Source: Actinomadura macra NBRC 14102 (lineage in GTDB: Bacteria > Actinomycetota > Actinomycetes > Streptosporangiales > Streptosporangiaceae). From it: a DNA stretch of 64,000 nt. The notes under the pieces were generated by a model. That model did no database searches. It was not told where the DNA came from and saw nothing but the letters and a program-made list of their open reading frames with translations. Both the position numbers and the translations under genes were made by a program. The stretch lies in the NCBI RefSeq assembly GCF_001552215.1, contig NZ_BCQT01000010.1, forward strand, positions 646,298 to 710,297, written 5' to 3'. Position 1 is the first letter of the stretch. Every line of letters begins with the position of its first letter. Below, piece by piece: positions 33,313 through 41,655 of the stretch.

Positions 33313-34358
33313 GCATGTTCGGCCGGCTGGGCACTGGCCGCATCCTGTCTCTCATGCCGACCTGGCAGTGCACGGCGGCCTGCGACGCTTGCGGCACCCA
33401 CAGCTCGCCCGCCGTACGGACCCGGCTGTCGACCTCCGACATGCAGGCCGCCATCCGGCAGGCCGCCGAGGCCGGGTACGAGGCGGTCGGGTTCACCGGC
33501 GGCGAGGCCACCCTGGCCGGACGGGTACTGCTCGAACTCATCGAGCTGTCGAAGTCGCTCGGGCTCGCGACCCGCCTGGTGACCAACGGCCACTGGGCTC
33601 GTGGACCGGATCGGGCGCGAACGAAGATCGATGACTTCGTGTCGGCCGGGCTCGATGAGATCAACTTCAGCACCGGTGATCAACATGTCCGGTTCGTACC
33701 TCTGCAGAGGGTGCTCGACGGCATGTATGCCAGCCTGGCGCGGGGGCTGCGTGTCGCCCTGATGGTGGAGATCACCGACCGCCGCCGGGTCACGGCCGAG
33801 TCGATCCGGGAGATGCCCGGCTATGTCGCCCTGTCGCGACGGTTCCCGGACAGCCCCATTTCCATTTACGAGAGCCCTTGGATGCCGCTCTCGCCGAAAG
33901 AGGTCGCACCGTATCCTGACGGCCTGACCGTGAACGCGCGGAACGTCGCGCAACGCAGCGGCTGTGACAGCATCCTCACGACCACGACCGTGCAGGCGGA
34001 CGGCTCGATCACCGCCTGCTGCGGTCTCGGCATGCAGGACATTCCAGAACTGAGGATCGGCGACATCCGGGTCACTCCGCTGTCGCAGGCGGACCGGGCC
34101 GCCAGCGAGGACTTCCTGAAACGCTGGATTCGCGTCGAGGGGCCGGAGCGGATCCTGGCCTGGGCGGCCACCCACGATCCGGACATCGAATGGGAGAATA
34201 TGTACGCCCACCGGTGCCAGGCCTGCCTGCGCCTCTACCAGGACCCCGCGGTAAGGCGGACCATCCGCGACCACCATCAAGAAAAGGCCGCGGATGTCGC
34301 GTTCGCCGAATGGCTGCTCTATCACTACGCGGGCGCCGATCCCGCCGGCCCGGACTGA
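33309..34358 (+). CDS. radical SAM protein with extra C-terminal cysteines (SPASM/twitch-like)
   Basis: This 349-residue protein has the cluster motif CTAACDAC (Cys21, 25, 28), a GGE motif at 64-66 (FTGGEATL) and typical barrel segments (RLVTNGHW, DEINFSTGDQH). The C-terminal part adds ITACCGLGM and HRCQACLRLY, which could ligate an auxiliary cluster as in peptide-modifying SPASM/twitch enzymes. It starts at GTG 33309 overlapping the membrane-protein gene; ATG 33315 is possible. No short precursor peptide, transporter or protease was found next to it. A peptide- or protein-modifying role is inferred. Confidence 0.85.
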   Translation: MSMFGRLGTGRILSLMPTWQCTAACDACGTHSSPAVRTRLSTSDMQAAIRQAAEAGYEAVGFTGGEATLAGRVLLELIELSKSLGLATRLVTNGHWARGPDRARTKIDDFVSAGLDEINFSTGDQHVRFVPLQRVLDGMYASLARGLRVALMVEITDRRRVTAESIREMPGYVALSRRFPDSPISIYESPWMPLSPKEVAPYPDGLTVNARNVAQRSGCDSILTTTTVQADGSITACCGLGMQDIPELRIGDIRVTPLSQADRAASEDFLKRWIRVEGPERILAWAATHDPDIEWENMYAHRCQACLRLYQDPAVRRTIRDHHQEKAADVAFAEWLLYHYAGADPAGPD

Positions 34359-34827
34359 CCCTTGCGGGAGACTGCGGTCATGGCGCATCGACAGCAGACG
34401 GATCCGGCATGTGCCATCGCGCCACCGAATCTGCCGCACGGCCGACCCGGCAACCCTCATTAGGCGGAGGAGGGGGTCAACCGCAGTTGGTTGGCGATCG
34501 ATTTCGTGGGTGGGGCGACAACGCGGCGAGGCGCCGCCTGGGCGTCACGCAGCAGGACTTATGAAACGCGCCGTAGTCCTCGGATCTGGCCTCGGCCTCG
34601 GTGCGTTCCAGGCCGAAGCCGCAGGGCATTAAAGGATGGCGTCGGGACGGGCGGCGGCAAGCGCGTCGCTGGCCCCGGTTGCTCGCCTGGCGACGCCCGC
34701 GTCGATGGCGGTCGGCAGGCGGGTGCATTCGCCGAGCGGCGGGGTCAGCGAACGGAACCCGCGGCTGAATCTTTGCAAGACAACTGTTCATTGGAGGCAG
34801 TTGACGCCTCCTTCTTTGACGAGACCA
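34359..34827. other. 469-bp stretch without a gene
   Basis: No convincing frame. A hairpin GGAGGC-agttgac-GCCTCC near 34793-34811 sits just past the end of the minus-strand gene (stop 34828) and is a plausible weak terminator for it. Confidence 0.45.
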
Positions 34828-35808
34828 TCAGCGATGGAATCCTCTGTACTTCGATCTAGGCGCAGAGAACCTGAAGTCCTCGAACCACTCGTCGAGATCA
34901 CCAGGTTTCGCGACAGTGGCCCGGCCTGCGAGGTAGGCATATTCATAGTCCTTGTCCTCAAACAAGGAATCGTGAAGCATATCGAACTCGAAGTCGAAGC
35001 GAGACTCCGGCATACAACCCGCGAAAAGTTCGAACTCATCACCCTCCTCGGAGGCCATCTCGGCCGCTCGATCGAGCGCCAGATGCAGAGCGATCTCCTC
35101 TGCCATTGTATGCGGTTTGGGAAGGTCTCCGCCTTCGATATCACGAGCGATGTCTTCGAATGCGCGCGCGAAGCGCCGATAGAATTTTCGGCTCTGCCAA
35201 GACGCGACATGAGGGATAGGCCAGAGCTCGCCATGCGGTCGAAGCGGGGTGCCGGACGAGATCTCCTCTGCCCGGTCGTGAATCTCGTCGCAGTAGATTT
35301 CAGCCGCCGCATGGATCAGCGAGGCAGTTCTGGGGGGCATGGAAACGCTGCAATCGCAGTCAGCGTACTCATCGCAGGCGCTGCACTCTTCGCAGGAGTC
35401 AACACAATCGCCACAGGCGGGACACCCATCGGCAGGGCATGCACTGATGGGGAACGATCCGAATGGACTGATGCCCCTCACTGGGCTGTCCGCGTTCACG
35501 GGCTCGGAAGCCTTGACTCGATCAAGGACCTGCTGGATTGCTGCGTTCACACTCTCGGGCTCGTCGGCAAGCACAGCACGGAGGCGGACTCGGAAGCCAA
35601 GCGCCCCGTCCCTGTCGTATACGTATTGGTTCAACGCGGCGCAGAGAGCATCGGCACGAGCAGCTTCGCTGACGGTGGCGACAGCCTCAAGCTCAGCGAA
35701 GCCGCTAGGGCGCTCCTTCTCCCTTACAAGGGCAAATACCCTGCTCTTGCTGGGGTTATGCTGCGGGACGAATGCAAAAATGTCCGCAGCGGTGACGGGG
35801 GATGCCAA
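34828..35808 (-). CDS. hypothetical acidic protein with a central cysteine cluster
   Basis: The protein has 326 residues. The start is TTG 35808, supported by AAGGAG 5 nt upstream (35814-35819). Near residues 123-152 eleven cysteines fall within about 30 residues (CPADGCPACGDCVDSC, then CEECSACDEYADCDC), an unusual density that suggests a metal cluster or zinc site. The N-terminal domain (1-110) is alpha/beta. The C-terminal half is acidic and aromatic, with many Glu/Asp. Codon use is visibly less GC-rich than in the neighbours, so it probably came from elsewhere. The family is not recognised. Confidence 0.75.
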   Translation of the reverse strand: MASPVTAADIFAFVPQHNPSKSRVFALVREKERPSGFAELEAVATVSEAARADALCAALNQYVYDRDGALGFRVRLRAVLADEPESVNAAIQQVLDRVKASEPVNADSPVRGISPFGSFPISACPADGCPACGDCVDSCEECSACDEYADCDCSVSMPPRTASLIHAAAEIYCDEIHDRAEEISSGTPLRPHGELWPIPHVASWQSRKFYRRFARAFEDIARDIEGGDLPKPHTMAEEIALHLALDRAAEMASEEGDEFELFAGCMPESRFDFEFDMLHDSLFEDKDYEYAYLAGRATVAKPGDLDEWFEDFRFSAPRSKYRGFHR

Positions 35809-36429
35809 GGCTTCTCCTTACACATAAGGGCTACAACTGACACCTCGGACGGACGCCAGTCGGGGTAACCCGATATGAGTTTGTCTGTGATCTGAAGGGA
35901 TTTGCTGGTGATCCGGGTGCTTCCGCGGATGCCCTAGCGGTTAGTAGCCTGACACAGAGTCTTCGGTAATACAAGCGCTCCATCGAATCCGGTCCGAGCA
36001 GAGAGTGGAGGGTCGGGCACGGCACGAGTGCGCCATCGTCCAGACCGAATCACAAGGGCGAGGACCCGGCTCCGCGAGCCTCGGCGATCATTGGCGTCGC
36101 ACCTAGACGACCCGGCGCTGTCGCTTGCGCCGGATTGGCCGCGGGAAACTGGAGGCGGCTTAGCGATGCTGTGCCCCCGTCCTGCGCGCGCCGTACCATC
36201 CTCCGGAAGGCGAAAACTGGTCTGACAAATTGTCGCCTTCATGCCCCTCATGCGAGTTGACAGCTTCAACGATCTGCCAACCGAAGACCTGCATATGCTG
36301 GCGATAACTCATAGCAGCCTGCTGGAACCGGTGTGGGCCAGCACCGGAATACAGTAGGGCGCGCCGAGCAGTGAATGGACCGGCCATGTGCTGTCAGGGC
36401 GTGTCGCCCCAGCGACACGGCCCGCGCGG
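35809..36429. other. 621-bp right-end region of element A without a clear gene
   Basis: Short frames only. One minus-strand frame (MSYRQHMQVFGWQIVEAVNS region, 36160-36310) looks partly protein-like but has no ribosome site or known relative. An inverted segment GTGTCGCCCCAGCGACAC (36402-36419) forms a small hairpin just past the int2 stop and may terminate it. Element A should end near 36505. Confidence 0.4.
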
Positions 36430-38346
36430 TTACGGGATCGGGACGCGGGAGGGGATCGTTAGGCGGGCGCCGGGGTTGGATCGAGCCGGTTCCCCAACCT
36501 CCCCGTAGGGGGTACTACACAGACCGGCGCTCGTCCCGGGTTGCCCCACCCCGACGATCGCCGCTGCCTCCTGCTGCGCGCCCACGACCTCCGCCGCGAT
36601 CGTGACCTCGCACTCCACAAGTCCCGCTTCCCTCTCGTAGCGCATGCGCAGCCGGAACACATCCAGTAGCCGCCGCAGAACAGGTACGGGCAGGCGGTCC
36701 AGGTCGATCGTCCCGACCGGGAGCAGGTCCAGCAGTTCAGGACACGGACGCACAGGCGCCCTACTCCGAAGTTCCCGCAGCTTGACCTGTGCGCCCTCCA
36801 GATCGGCGGCGATCCCGACGGAACGTTCGTTGATGTTCTGCACCAACGCCTGGCTCGGTTCCTCCAACCGTTCCAGCGGATCCAGCACCCGCGCCCGCCG
36901 ACGACCCAAGTCCGCGATCTTGGCCTCCAGCGCCGCGATGCTCGCTTCATGTTCGTGCAGATGCCGATCGTCCAGACGAGCGAGAACAGCCCGCAGCCGT
37001 TCCCGGCGCTGAGCACCGAAGATCTCCCGATTGAAGAACTCCTCCAACCCCGCGATCAGAGGCTCTTCGCGGACCCGGACCACTGCAGGATGTCTTTCAG
37101 GCAGATGAGACCGCTTCGGGCTGCACACGTAATACACCCGTCCCCGATCGGTCTTGCCGAACATCCGGCGCTCGCACTGCACACAGGTGAGGTACGACCT
37201 CAAGACGTACAAACGTCCAGTGGTCTCGGCGCTGTCTCCGCTCTGACGGCTGCGGGACCGTTGCCGCGCCTGCACGACCCGCTGCGCCTCGACGAAGGTC
37301 TCGACGCTGACGAGGCCGGGGTGGGTAGGTTCGGCTGACCACACCCAGGCTTCTGGCGGGTTAATCCTTCCTCCGGCCGAGGACGTGGCTTTTCGGTTCC
37401 ACACCATGTAACCGGTGTACTTGGGGTTGCCCAGGACGTCACGCACCGAGGAATAGGTCCATCTGCCCAGGGTCCGAGACTTCGCAGTGGCAACAGGTGC
37501 GGGGTACCGATTCAGATCGGTATTCAGCTGGTCGGCGATGGCCTGATATCCGAGGCGTTCGGCAACACGAATTTCGAAGATCGCCTCAACGACCGGCCCG
37601 CATACCGGGTCGGGGGCCAGGACATGTTTGGTCGCACCTTGTTCTCGACGTGCAGCGACCGGATGAGGGACCTTCTTGGCCAGGAAGCCGTACGGAGGTC
37701 GTCCAACGTTGAAGCCTTGTTGGGTGTGAATCTCGAATCCGCCCCAGGACTTCTCCAGCATCTCCAGGACGTACCACTCGGCGACGCCCTGTTTGACCCG
37801 TCGCGTCAGTACCTGAGACGACCGCTTGCCGTTGAGGCTGATCGGTTCGTCGGAAGCCCACAGCGGGATCCCCAGGCGTTCGAGCTGGTTCTCGATCTGC
37901 GTGCCGACGTAGGTGCGGCGCGCGATCCGGTCGACGGATTCGCAGATCACTACATCGAATCGCCGGTCAATCTGTGCTGCCTCCGACAACAGGTCCTGAA
38001 TGCCGCCGTCCCGCGGAACAGGAATACTGAACCGCTCGTGTCCGCGTCCGAATCCGCGCGCGTCCAGGTCCTTGCGCCCGGACTCGATGTCGTAGAAGTG
38101 CGCCACGACGACGGCCCGGCCCGGAAGCGCGCTGTGGAGCGCGGTCTGGCTGTTGGCGAGCTGGCGCGGAAGCGACAAGGTCGGATCCTGCTTGTCCTCG
38201 GTGGAAGTCCGGCCCGCGAACGCCACGCGCAGCGGCCCCTCCAGCCGGAACCTTCCGCCGGGACCCGTCAGCCCTGCGGATCGGTTGCTTTTGGTCCCTC
38301 CGCTGAACACATCGAGAGGGATAGGACTGCGTGATTCGCCCACCAC
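36430..38346 (-). CDS. int: large serine recombinase (integrase of element B)
   Basis: This 638-residue protein is collinear with int1. Nucleophile Ser48 lies in AGRTSTEDKQ, followed by CESVDRIARRTYVGTQ, the recombinase domain (GRPPYGFLAKKVPH, SVRDVLGNPKYTGYMVWNRK), the zinc ribbon (CVQCERRM, then YYVC) and the coiled coil. The start is GTG 38346 with AAAGAGG upstream. The last 27 residues, after CSTPY (encoded by the att core), are read from DNA left of the core, which belongs to element A. So int2 presently carries a tail supplied by its neighbour. It is the likely integrase of the conjugative element to its right. Confidence 0.93.
   Translation of the reverse strand: MVGESRSPIPLDVFSGGTKSNRSAGLTGPGGRFRLEGPLRVAFAGRTSTEDKQDPTLSLPRQLANSQTALHSALPGRAVVVAHFYDIESGRKDLDARGFGRGHERFSIPVPRDGGIQDLLSEAAQIDRRFDVVICESVDRIARRTYVGTQIENQLERLGIPLWASDEPISLNGKRSSQVLTRRVKQGVAEWYVLEMLEKSWGGFEIHTQQGFNVGRPPYGFLAKKVPHPVAARREQGATKHVLAPDPVCGPVVEAIFEIRVAERLGYQAIADQLNTDLNRYPAPVATAKSRTLGRWTYSSVRDVLGNPKYTGYMVWNRKATSSAGGRINPPEAWVWSAEPTHPGLVSVETFVEAQRVVQARQRSRSRQSGDSAETTGRLYVLRSYLTCVQCERRMFGKTDRGRVYYVCSPKRSHLPERHPAVVRVREEPLIAGLEEFFNREIFGAQRRERLRAVLARLDDRHLHEHEASIAALEAKIADLGRRRARVLDPLERLEEPSQALVQNINERSVGIAADLEGAQVKLRELRSRAPVRPCPELLDLLPVGTIDLDRLPVPVLRRLLDVFRLRMRYEREAGLVECEVTIAAEVVGAQQEAAAIVGVGQPGTSAGLCSTPYGEVGEPARSNPGARLTIPSRVPIP
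36505..36515. repeat. internal attachment core between elements A and B
   Basis: GTAGGGGGTAC is identical to the tRNA-Glu 3' end copy at 19102-19112. The following bases are also alike (ACACGGAACCGG versus TACACAGACCGG), as expected of related attP arms. It marks the right end of A and the left end of B. No third copy is seen before the window ends. Confidence 0.68.
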
Positions 38347-38489
38347 GTCAACACCTCTTTGATCGCGTCTGCCTGAGCTCGTGCGAGCTGGTCCTCAACG
38401 GATGGATCCGCGAAGTTCAGTCGCCAGGTAAGTCTTGGCTGTTCACTCTTTGTCGATGTCGGCTTGCCGCTCATAGGTCCCCGGTTCAC
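38268..38489 (-). CDS. conserved small protein overlapping the int2 start
   Basis: The protein has 73 residues from GTG 38489 (ATG 38474 is an alternative). It overlaps the integrase start by 79 nt, exactly as the relative at 20859-21071 does. The conserved core is QPRLTWRLNFADPSVE plus QLARAQ and LTWW. The overlap with the previous gene (GTGA, 38486-38489) makes it part of the methyltransferase-integrase operon. The function is unknown; see the paralogue in element A. Confidence 0.72.
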   Translation of the reverse strand: MNRGPMSGKPTSTKSEQPRLTWRLNFADPSVEDQLARAQADAIKEVLTWWANHAVLSLSMCSAEGPKATDPQG

Positions 38490-38914
38490 CGACTATCGAT
38501 GCCGCCTGGCCAGGTCCGCGGCCGCTTCGGCCATGACGGCACACCTGCGGGCTCAAGAACAAGGCTGCGTGCACGGCGCCTACCGTCACGGCGCCTGTCG
38601 TGTACGCGGTTAACGTTTCGGTGAATGTCCCGCCTCTGAATTTCGCGACCTGCCTGCTGACTGTCGGACGGCACGGTGACAGGCGGTGCGATGAACTGGG
38701 GTCTCCCTGACGGAGTACAAAGGTGCCAGTCACCGCCGCACTGAAAGGCGCGGAGCCGGACACCACGTGCAGCGATCCGCGCCGCTCTGCGGGCGGCGCG
38801 GCGAGAGGCATAGCGGGCGCGTCCGCACCGTCCGCATAGACCCAGCTGGAGAATGGCCAGCATCTCCAAGACCCGCCCGTGCCCCGACCGATCATCACGT
38901 CGGCTCGCAGTCAT
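38486..38914 (-). CDS. small zinc-finger-like protein
   Basis: This 142-residue protein starts at ATG 38914 (ATGA overlap with the methyltransferase). It has GLCGRCGRARYASRRAARRA, then CGGDWHLC. The spacing Cx2C...C-x3-WHLC recalls the small zinc-ribbon proteins of actinomycete plasmids and phages (CxxC, YxS, A-A-R, WHLT/C). The C-terminal 70 residues are basic and less conserved. It lies between a DNA methyltransferase and the integrase pair. Nucleic-acid binding is likely. Confidence 0.68.
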   Translation of the reverse strand: MTASRRDDRSGHGRVLEMLAILQLGLCGRCGRARYASRRAARRAARIAARGVRLRAFQCGGDWHLCTPSGRPQFIAPPVTVPSDSQQAGREIQRRDIHRNVNRVHDRRRDGRRRARSLVLEPAGVPSWPKRPRTWPGGIDSR

Positions 38915-39792
38915 CGGCTCGCCTCCTCCAGATCGGTGGCGCGTTGGAAGATGAGAAGGTCTTCGTGGGCGGTGGCGCAGGCGGGGTTGCCGCGGTCGCG
39001 GGCGCGGCGGGTTTCCAGCATCTGGAAGAAGGAGGCCCGGTTGACCAAGCCGCCGTCGCGGAGTCCGGCCAGCAGCGCGGCGTAGCGGCCAGCGAGAGTC
39101 AGGCCGTGCCGTTGAGCGGTCTCGATGACTCGTCCGGGCAGATCGGTCAGTTCGCCTTTGATCCGGATGGGGCGGATGGTCACGGCGATTACGCCGCCTG
39201 GCCGGAGCAGGGTGGCGCTGCCGGCCAGGATGCGGCCGAAGGCGTCCAGCAGGCCGGTCAAAGGCTGGTGGGCGAGGTTTGCGTGGTCGGCCGAGTAGCG
39301 GTGGTGGCGTTTGGTGACCTTGCCGCCGCCGTTGTCGCGGCTGGAGTGGATGTGTCCGTGCGTGCGGGCCCCGTACGGCGGTGAGGTGAGCACCAGCGCC
39401 GCCCGGCCGCGCAGGAGGCGATAGAGAGCAGCGATGTTGCGGGCATCGCCGCAGACCAACTGGGCTCGGCCGGTAGCTCCCTGCCGGTGGGCGTAGCGCA
39501 CGTTGTCCAGGGTGAGGTGGACGAAGTGAGGTTCGTACTCCATGCCGGCGGCGTCGCGGTCCAGGTGGATGGCTTCGACGAGGGTGGTGCCGATCCCGCA
39601 CATCGGGTCGATGACCAGGTCGCCGGGTTGGGTGAAGGCGTTGATGACGGTGGCGGCGATGGCGGGCAGCATCTTGCCGGGGTGCCGCATCGATTCGGGT
39701 GTGTAGCGGCCCTGGCGTTGTAGCCGTGAGGGCCGCTGTCCGGTCGCCAGCACCGAGGTCAACCTCGATGAGGCCGCAGCGCGGTGATTCAT
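38911..39792 (-). CDS. DNA methyltransferase-like protein with TSPPY motif
   Basis: This 293-residue SAM-dependent methyltransferase has motif I IDPMCGIGTT (61-70) and catalytic motif IV TSPPY (136-140). LLRPGGVIAVTIRPIR lies later as strand 5. TSPPY with a motif-I-first order fits N4-cytosine or N6-adenine DNA methyltransferases of the N6_N4 group. No cognate restriction endonuclease is adjacent, so it is probably an orphan enzyme protecting or marking the element. The start ATG overlaps the upstream stop (39789-39792). The last 25 codons survive in the composite remnant of element A. Confidence 0.85.
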   Translation of the reverse strand: MNHRAAASSRLTSVLATGQRPSRLQRQGRYTPESMRHPGKMLPAIAATVINAFTQPGDLVIDPMCGIGTTLVEAIHLDRDAAGMEYEPHFVHLTLDNVRYAHRQGATGRAQLVCGDARNIAALYRLLRGRAALVLTSPPYGARTHGHIHSSRDNGGGKVTKRHHRYSADHANLAHQPLTGLLDAFGRILAGSATLLRPGGVIAVTIRPIRIKGELTDLPGRVIETAQRHGLTLAGRYAALLAGLRDGGLVNRASFFQMLETRRARDRGNPACATAHEDLLIFQRATDLEEASR

Positions 39793-40724
39793 CTGATAGC
39801 TCCGTCCTTCCATGGCTGCTGGGGTTTGGTGAACAGGCAGACGTCGGCGTGGACGCTGACGGCGGGTGGCAGGGCGCGGGAGCGGGTGTCGCGGAGCTGG
39901 GCCAGGTCGGCGGGCCCGCCTTGGACGACCAGGACGTCGCCGTCGATGGGCACGCGCAGGGCGATGACGTGCTGGGAGTAGCCGAATCCGAGCCCTTGGG
40001 CTTGCTTGATGATGCGTGGGGCGGGGTCGATGAGTCGTCCGGCCTGGTGGCGGGCGGTGGTGGTGACCGCCAGGACCCCGCCGGGTCGCAGCACCCGCCA
40101 GGCGGCGGCCAGGAACTGCCCTAGTTGCTGGCTGGTGAGCATCCACACCTCCGCCCGGCATGCCGGGCAACCGTGTTTGTGGCCTGGTGGCCGGTGGCCG
40201 CCGGTCTCGTGCGGTGGTGGGGCGGCGGTGACCAGGGCGATGTCGCCGAGGTGGTCGGCTAGGCCGCGGGCCATCTGGTCGGGTCGGCAGGGACGCATCT
40301 GCACCCGCCCCAGGTGCTCTTGCGGGAGGGTGGCGCGTAGGCGGGTGCCGATGTGCTGGGCGAGCGGGAAGTGCGGGACCAGCGCGATGGCGCGGCGGTC
40401 CAGGTCGGCGGCGGCGACCAGGGCGGCCTCACTGGTGGTGAACCCTTCGGCGACGATGTCACCCTCCCGGCTGCAGGTGCCGATCAGATGCCGCGCAAGC
40501 TCCATGCCGACCGACCGCCGATGCCGAGCGCAGATTTTCGTTTCATTGGTGTTCTGTGGGCGGGCCGTGTTTGTCGGGCTGAGGTGATGCGCGCTGCCGA
40601 TGCTGTCGCCGGTGGCGGTGTCGGAGCACAGCCAGACGGTCAGCGGCACCATCCGGCGGGTAGCAGTTGGGCCGGTGTGGTGACCGGCAGGTGAGTGGTC
40701 GGGATTAAACGGTGTGTGATTCAT
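39789..40724 (-). CDS. methyltransferase-like partner protein
   Basis: This 311-residue protein starts at ATG 40724. It begins with VPLTVWLCSD and a KICARHRR segment. The second half resembles a class I methyltransferase C-terminus (FLAAAWRVLRPGGVLAVTTT, then IDPAPRIIKQAQ). The motif-IV region reads TAAPPPHE instead of (S/D)PPY, and motif I is not recognisable. It may be a catalytically inactive or specificity partner of the enzyme encoded next. A PACRAEVW segment includes one of several single cysteines. It is first in the operon that ends with int2. The N-terminal 60 residues are retained in the element A remnant. Confidence 0.68.
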   Translation of the reverse strand: MNHTPFNPDHSPAGHHTGPTATRRMVPLTVWLCSDTATGDSIGSAHHLSPTNTARPQNTNETKICARHRRSVGMELARHLIGTCSREGDIVAEGFTTSEAALVAAADLDRRAIALVPHFPLAQHIGTRLRATLPQEHLGRVQMRPCRPDQMARGLADHLGDIALVTAAPPPHETGGHRPPGHKHGCPACRAEVWMLTSQQLGQFLAAAWRVLRPGGVLAVTTTARHQAGRLIDPAPRIIKQAQGLGFGYSQHVIALRVPIDGDVLVVQGGPADLAQLRDTRSRALPPAVSVHADVCLFTKPQQPWKDGAIR

Positions 40725-41199
40725 GTGCTGGGTGACCCGAGACGGCCCCCCGATCCCCGTACACCGTTGAAGCACCGCGACCGGCCCCGGTTTTGTCCCT
40801 CGGATCGCACCAGGATCCGGTCAAGATCACTCGTCCGGCTCTTTGCCCACACCCAGCGCGGCCCGGTAGGCGCCAGTGTGCACATCGCCGATCTGCCTGG
40901 GGTCGAGTCGGCGGGCAGCCCGAGGACTGACGAGCCTCCGACAACAAAGACTCGGTAATCCCTGCCGGGATCGAGGCCAATTCGGGGCTGCGGCGGGTGC
41001 TTCAAGGGTGCCAGTTGAGATCACCGGCGGATGGTGCAGCTCTGAGGGCGGACGGACGGTCGAAGCCCGGTCCCCGCCGCATCCAGCCCGTCACCTCGTG
41101 TCCCTTCAGAGGAGGACACCCGCAGCCTTCGGGCCGCGCCGTCCGCCGGTGATCTCGCCTGGCAGTCCGTACTCGTCTGACCGTTCCGGAGACGCTGCT
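40725..41199. promoter_or_regulatory. divergent control region between the integrase operon and the transfer operon
   Basis: This 475-bp region lies between the minus-strand methyltransferase/integrase operon and the plus-strand type IV secretion operon. It must carry promoters for both and is a possible site for oriT. It holds the long inverted repeat listed separately. No -35/-10 pair stood out. Confidence 0.5.
41017..41156. repeat. 15-bp perfect inverted repeat upstream of the transfer operon
   Basis: GAGATCACCGGCGGA (41017-41031) and its exact reverse complement (41142-41156) flank 110 bp. The right arm ends 43 bp before the pilin-like start codon. It could be a paired operator, a large stem in the leader RNA or part of a transfer origin. 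Confidence 0.6.
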
Positions 41200-41655
41200 A
41201 TGCACACCAACCGAACTCGTCCGCGCCTCAATGACCGCCGTCCAGAACAATCCGGCAACTGGACCGCCCTTGGGCCGTCGACCGCCACGCCTCCCGTCAG
41301 ACGGCGGCACAGCTGTAGGAGGCTGCTGGCGGCGTCGCTGTCGTGGTCGGCGGGGTGCTCGGCGACCGCACTGCTGGTGCCCGGGGTCGCCGAGGCAGGC
41401 ACGAACTTGGCCGCGGCAGCGTCGCTGGACGAGGTGATCACCAACCTGCGCAACGTGATCACCGGGTTGCTGGTGGGGCTCGCGACCCTGTTCGCCACCA
41501 TCGGCGGCGTCCGCTACATGCTGGCCGGGGGTGACCCTGGTGAGGTCGAGGCGGCCAAGAAGACGCTGCGGTACGCCGCGATCGGCTACTCGGTGGCGGT
41601 GCTGGCGCCGGTCCTGGTCAAGCTGCTGCAGAGCATCGTGGGCGAGCCGTCATGA
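41200..41655 (+). CDS. T4SS pilin-like protein (VirB2/TrbC type)
   Basis: This 151-residue protein starts at ATG 41200 with GGAG 8 nt upstream. A long basic leader and signal-like helix (about 50-68, ending PGVAEAG) precede a short loop and two hydrophobic helices: LRNVITGLLVGLATLFATI and YAAIGYSVAVLAPVLVKLL. Between them is VRYMLAGGDPGEVEAAKKTL. This hairpin layout and the GGDP motif are typical of conjugative pilin-like proteins of actinobacterial and firmicute ICEs. It begins the operon and overlaps the next gene by ATGA. Confidence 0.8.
   Translation: MHTNRTRPRLNDRRPEQSGNWTALGPSTATPPVRRRHSCRRLLAASLSWSAGCSATALLVPGVAEAGTNLAAAASLDEVITNLRNVITGLLVGLATLFATIGGVRYMLAGGDPGEVEAAKKTLRYAAIGYSVAVLAPVLVKLLQSIVGEPS

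Noticed and set aside
34636..35868. 410-codon plus-strand frame opposite the cysteine-cluster gene
   Set aside because: The minus-strand frame has a strong ribosome site, sensible composition and a clustered motif; the plus frame has none.
38915..39601. 5' extension of the zinc-finger frame
   Set aside because: It is antiphase to the TSPPY methyltransferase. The ATG at 38914 overlaps that stop and starts a coherent protein.
38911..39792. restriction-modification system
   Set aside because: No endonuclease gene lies next to the methyltransferase, so I call it an orphan enzyme.
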